Assembly (NCBI RefSeq): GCF_023264675.1
Contig: NZ_JAHFVG010000003.1
Location: forward strand, 186,001-250,000
DNA length: 64,000 nt
Origin: Rhodococcus sp. (in: high G+C Gram-positive bacteria)
GTDB taxonomy: Bacteria > Actinomycetota > Actinomycetes > Mycobacteriales > Mycobacteriaceae
Direction of reading: 5' to 3'
The notes below the pieces were generated by a model. It ran no database searches and was not told the origin of the DNA. It saw only the letters and a program-made list of their open reading frames with translations. The position numbers and the translations under genes were made by a program. Below are positions 62,613 to 64,000 of the stretch, in pieces; position 1 is the stretch's first letter, and each line of letters begins with the position of its first letter.

Positions 62613-64000
62613 CGCGCGCCAACCTGCACGGCGCTGCGCGTGGCACGTTCCGCCGGCACGATGACGGCGAGAACGACGATCAGGGCGAGAGCGAGGATGA
62701 CACTTCCGCCGGTCAATGCGGCGCTCGCACGCTCGGCTGCCGCCGCCGCACCGGAACCGCCGGCACCGGCATCAGCCGAGATCGCCACGAGAATCCCCAA
62801 CCCGAGTGCCATACCGAGTTGATGGGCAGTGTTCAACAGTCCCGACGCCGCGCCCGCGTCGGCAGCTTCGACATCCGCGATACCTGCGTTGGTGAGCGGC
62901 CCGAAAGCGAATCCCTGGCCTGCACCGATCAGCATCATCGGGAGCGCCACGGCGACGAGGTAACTATCCCCGATCCCGACGTCGCTCAGCCACACCATAC
63001 CGATCAGAGCAACGACCACACCGGTCGTCAGCAGCGACCCATTGGACAACCGCGCATTCATCCTCGGGACAGCGATCGCGACGATGAAGTTCACGACAGT
63101 CATCGGTAGAAATCCCAGACCGGCCTGGAACGGGGTGAAGCCGAGAGCATCCTGCATGTACTGCGTAGTGAAAAAGAAAAATCCGATCATCGCACCCAAG
63201 AACAACAGCCGAGTCCCGTACGCTCCGCTTCGGATCCGGCTAGCGAACAATCTCAGCGGCATGATCGGCTGATCCACCCGCGATTCGTTGAACACCAATC
63301 CTGCCAACAGAGCGAAACCGAACACCAAAGACACGATCACTCTTGTACTGCCCCAACCGGTTTCACCCGATTCGATGATCCCGAACACCAGAGCGCCGAC
63401 CCCGAAAGTCGCCGCCAAGGCGCCGACCACGTCGAAACGTCCCTTCTGTCCCTGAGTATGGTCCAGCACCGCGCGTGCAGCAACGATCATCGCTATCGCG
63501 ATCGGAACGTTGACCAAGAACCCTGCTCGCCAGGAAACCCACTCGGTGAGTGCGCCGCCCACCAACAGTCCAAGACTCGCGCCGACACCAGCCGAGGCCG
63601 CATACCAGGCAACCGCACGCTTGCGCGCTTCGCCCTCGAAGTACGTCGTGATAAGCGCCAGCGAAGTCGGCGCGACGATGGCAGCCCCGACCCCCTGCAC
63701 CGCACGGCCCGCGATCATCCACGGCCCCGACGGCGCCAGACCGATCAGCAACGACGCCGATCCAAAGACAGCGAGACCGACTATGAAGAGGCGACGACGC
63801 CCGACGACATCGCCTACCCGGGCGGCAAGCAGGAGCAGACCACCGAAGACGAGCGTGTATGCGTCCTGAACCCACGACAACGCCGTCGGCGACAAGTCGA
63901 GGCCGGCCCTGATACTGGGCAATCCCGTGAAGATGACGGAGTTGTCCATCAAGACCATGAAGTAGCTGATCAAGACGATCGCCAGAATCGCGACCGGCTT
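62609..64000 (-). CDS. EmrB/QacA-type MFS efflux transporter (5' end outside window)
   Basis: At least 463 residues of a 14-helix MFS carrier; the frame is open to the window edge (KPVAILAIVLISYFMVLMD), so the true start lies beyond 64000. Signatures: NSVIFTGLPSIRAGLDLS, WVQDAYTLVFGGLLLLAARV, GDVVGRRRLF and RAVQGVGAAIVAPTSLALI. Probably drug or metabolite export. It leads the operon with the exported flavodoxin. Confidence 0.9.
   Translation of the reverse strand, partial: KPVAILAIVLISYFMVLMDNSVIFTGLPSIRAGLDLSPTALSWVQDAYTLVFGGLLLLAARVGDVVGRRRLFIVGLAVFGSASLLIGLAPSGPWMIAGRAVQGVGAAIVAPTSLALITTYFEGEARKRAVAWYAASAGVGASLGLLVGGALTEWVSWRAGFLVNVPIAIAMIVAARAVLDHTQGQKGRFDVVGALAATFGVGALVFGIIESGETGWGSTRVIVSLVFGFALLAGLVFNESRVDQPIMPLRLFASRIRSGAYGTRLLFLGAMIGFFFFTTQYMQDALGFTPFQAGLGFLPMTVVNFIVAIAVPRMNARLSNGSLLTTGVVVALIGMVWLSDVGIGDSYLVAVALPMMLIGAGQGFAFGPLTNAGIADVEAADAGAASGLLNTAHQLGMALGLGILVAISADAGAGGSGAAAAAERASAALTGGSVILALALIVVLAVIVPAERATRSAVQVGAR

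Noticed and set aside
1-64000. tRNA, rRNA, insertion sequences, prophage, riboswitches
   Set aside because: None recognised by eye. A covariance-model search for RNA genes could still find short ones, especially in the gaps at 46995-47458 and 59902-60556.

Overview
The window is high-GC actinobacterial DNA and looks like a Rhodococcus-type member of the Nocardiaceae. This is inferred from gene content (IdeR-type iron boxes, MmyB/XRE regulators, TerD proteins, a Bkd-like 2-oxo acid dehydrogenase, a CitE/MaoC/acyl-CoA dehydrogenase set) and frequent GTG and TTG starts; no rRNA or other taxonomic marker is present. Genes are dense, many overlap by 1-4 nt, and no insertion sequence, CRISPR array, tRNA or rRNA was recognised.

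Layout. 1-1290: a siderophore-type N-hydroxylase cut by the left edge, with two overlapping iron boxes. 1641-3633: a TerD stress protein split by an apparent frameshift. 3786-5283: an ion channel and a HemK2-like methyltransferase. 5442-11557: a one-module NRPS (C-A-T-C), a DUF2231 membrane protein and, facing them, a BlaI repressor and M56-like protease; the NRPS and blaI share a spaced operator. 11847-15325: small exported proteins, then an MmyB regulator divergent from an SDR.

15506-43484 is a catabolic island of about 28 kb. Its first half holds an MHS transporter, an IclR regulator, a DUF1185 protein, two amidase-signature enzymes, two NodB-fold hydrolases of the PuuE/imidase type, a paired class III CoA-transferase, a crotonase, a thiolase with a DUF35 partner (an arrangement like the bbs genes of benzylsuccinate oxidation), a muconolactone-isomerase-like protein, a three-gene 2-oxo acid dehydrogenase and a second transporter. 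Copies of a 17-bp dyad (GTTCC-N7-GGAAC) lie in front of these operons and of the IclR gene, so this half looks like one regulon. Its second half has two divergent operons: a RutA-type flavin oxygenase with a nitrilase-family hydrolase, two flavin/FMN reductases and a RibB-like protein lacking the RibB catalytic acids; and CitE, MmgE/PrpD, CoA-transferase, MaoC, acyl-CoA dehydrogenase and a small ACT-like protein. My inference is a pathway that opens an N-containing ring (cyclic imide or pyrimidine type), removes the nitrogen, activates a branched or dicarboxylic acid with CoA and degrades it. The substrate cannot be read from the sequence.

43942-44658 holds two gene remnants meeting at a junction. 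44678-51735 holds a PEBP protein, a second MmyB/SDR divergon, a DinB-like protein, a TetR/MFS efflux pair behind a 45-bp perfect palindrome, and a MarR operon. 51956-55203 holds a DUF4839 protein and a DUF4236-TerD fusion. 55653-59901 is a sugar or polyol locus (epimerase, Gfo/Idh/MocA oxidoreductase, solute-binding lipoprotein, LacI regulator with two matching operators). 60557-64000 is a cupin, a frameshifted aldo/keto reductase, an exported flavodoxin and an MFS pump cut by the right edge.
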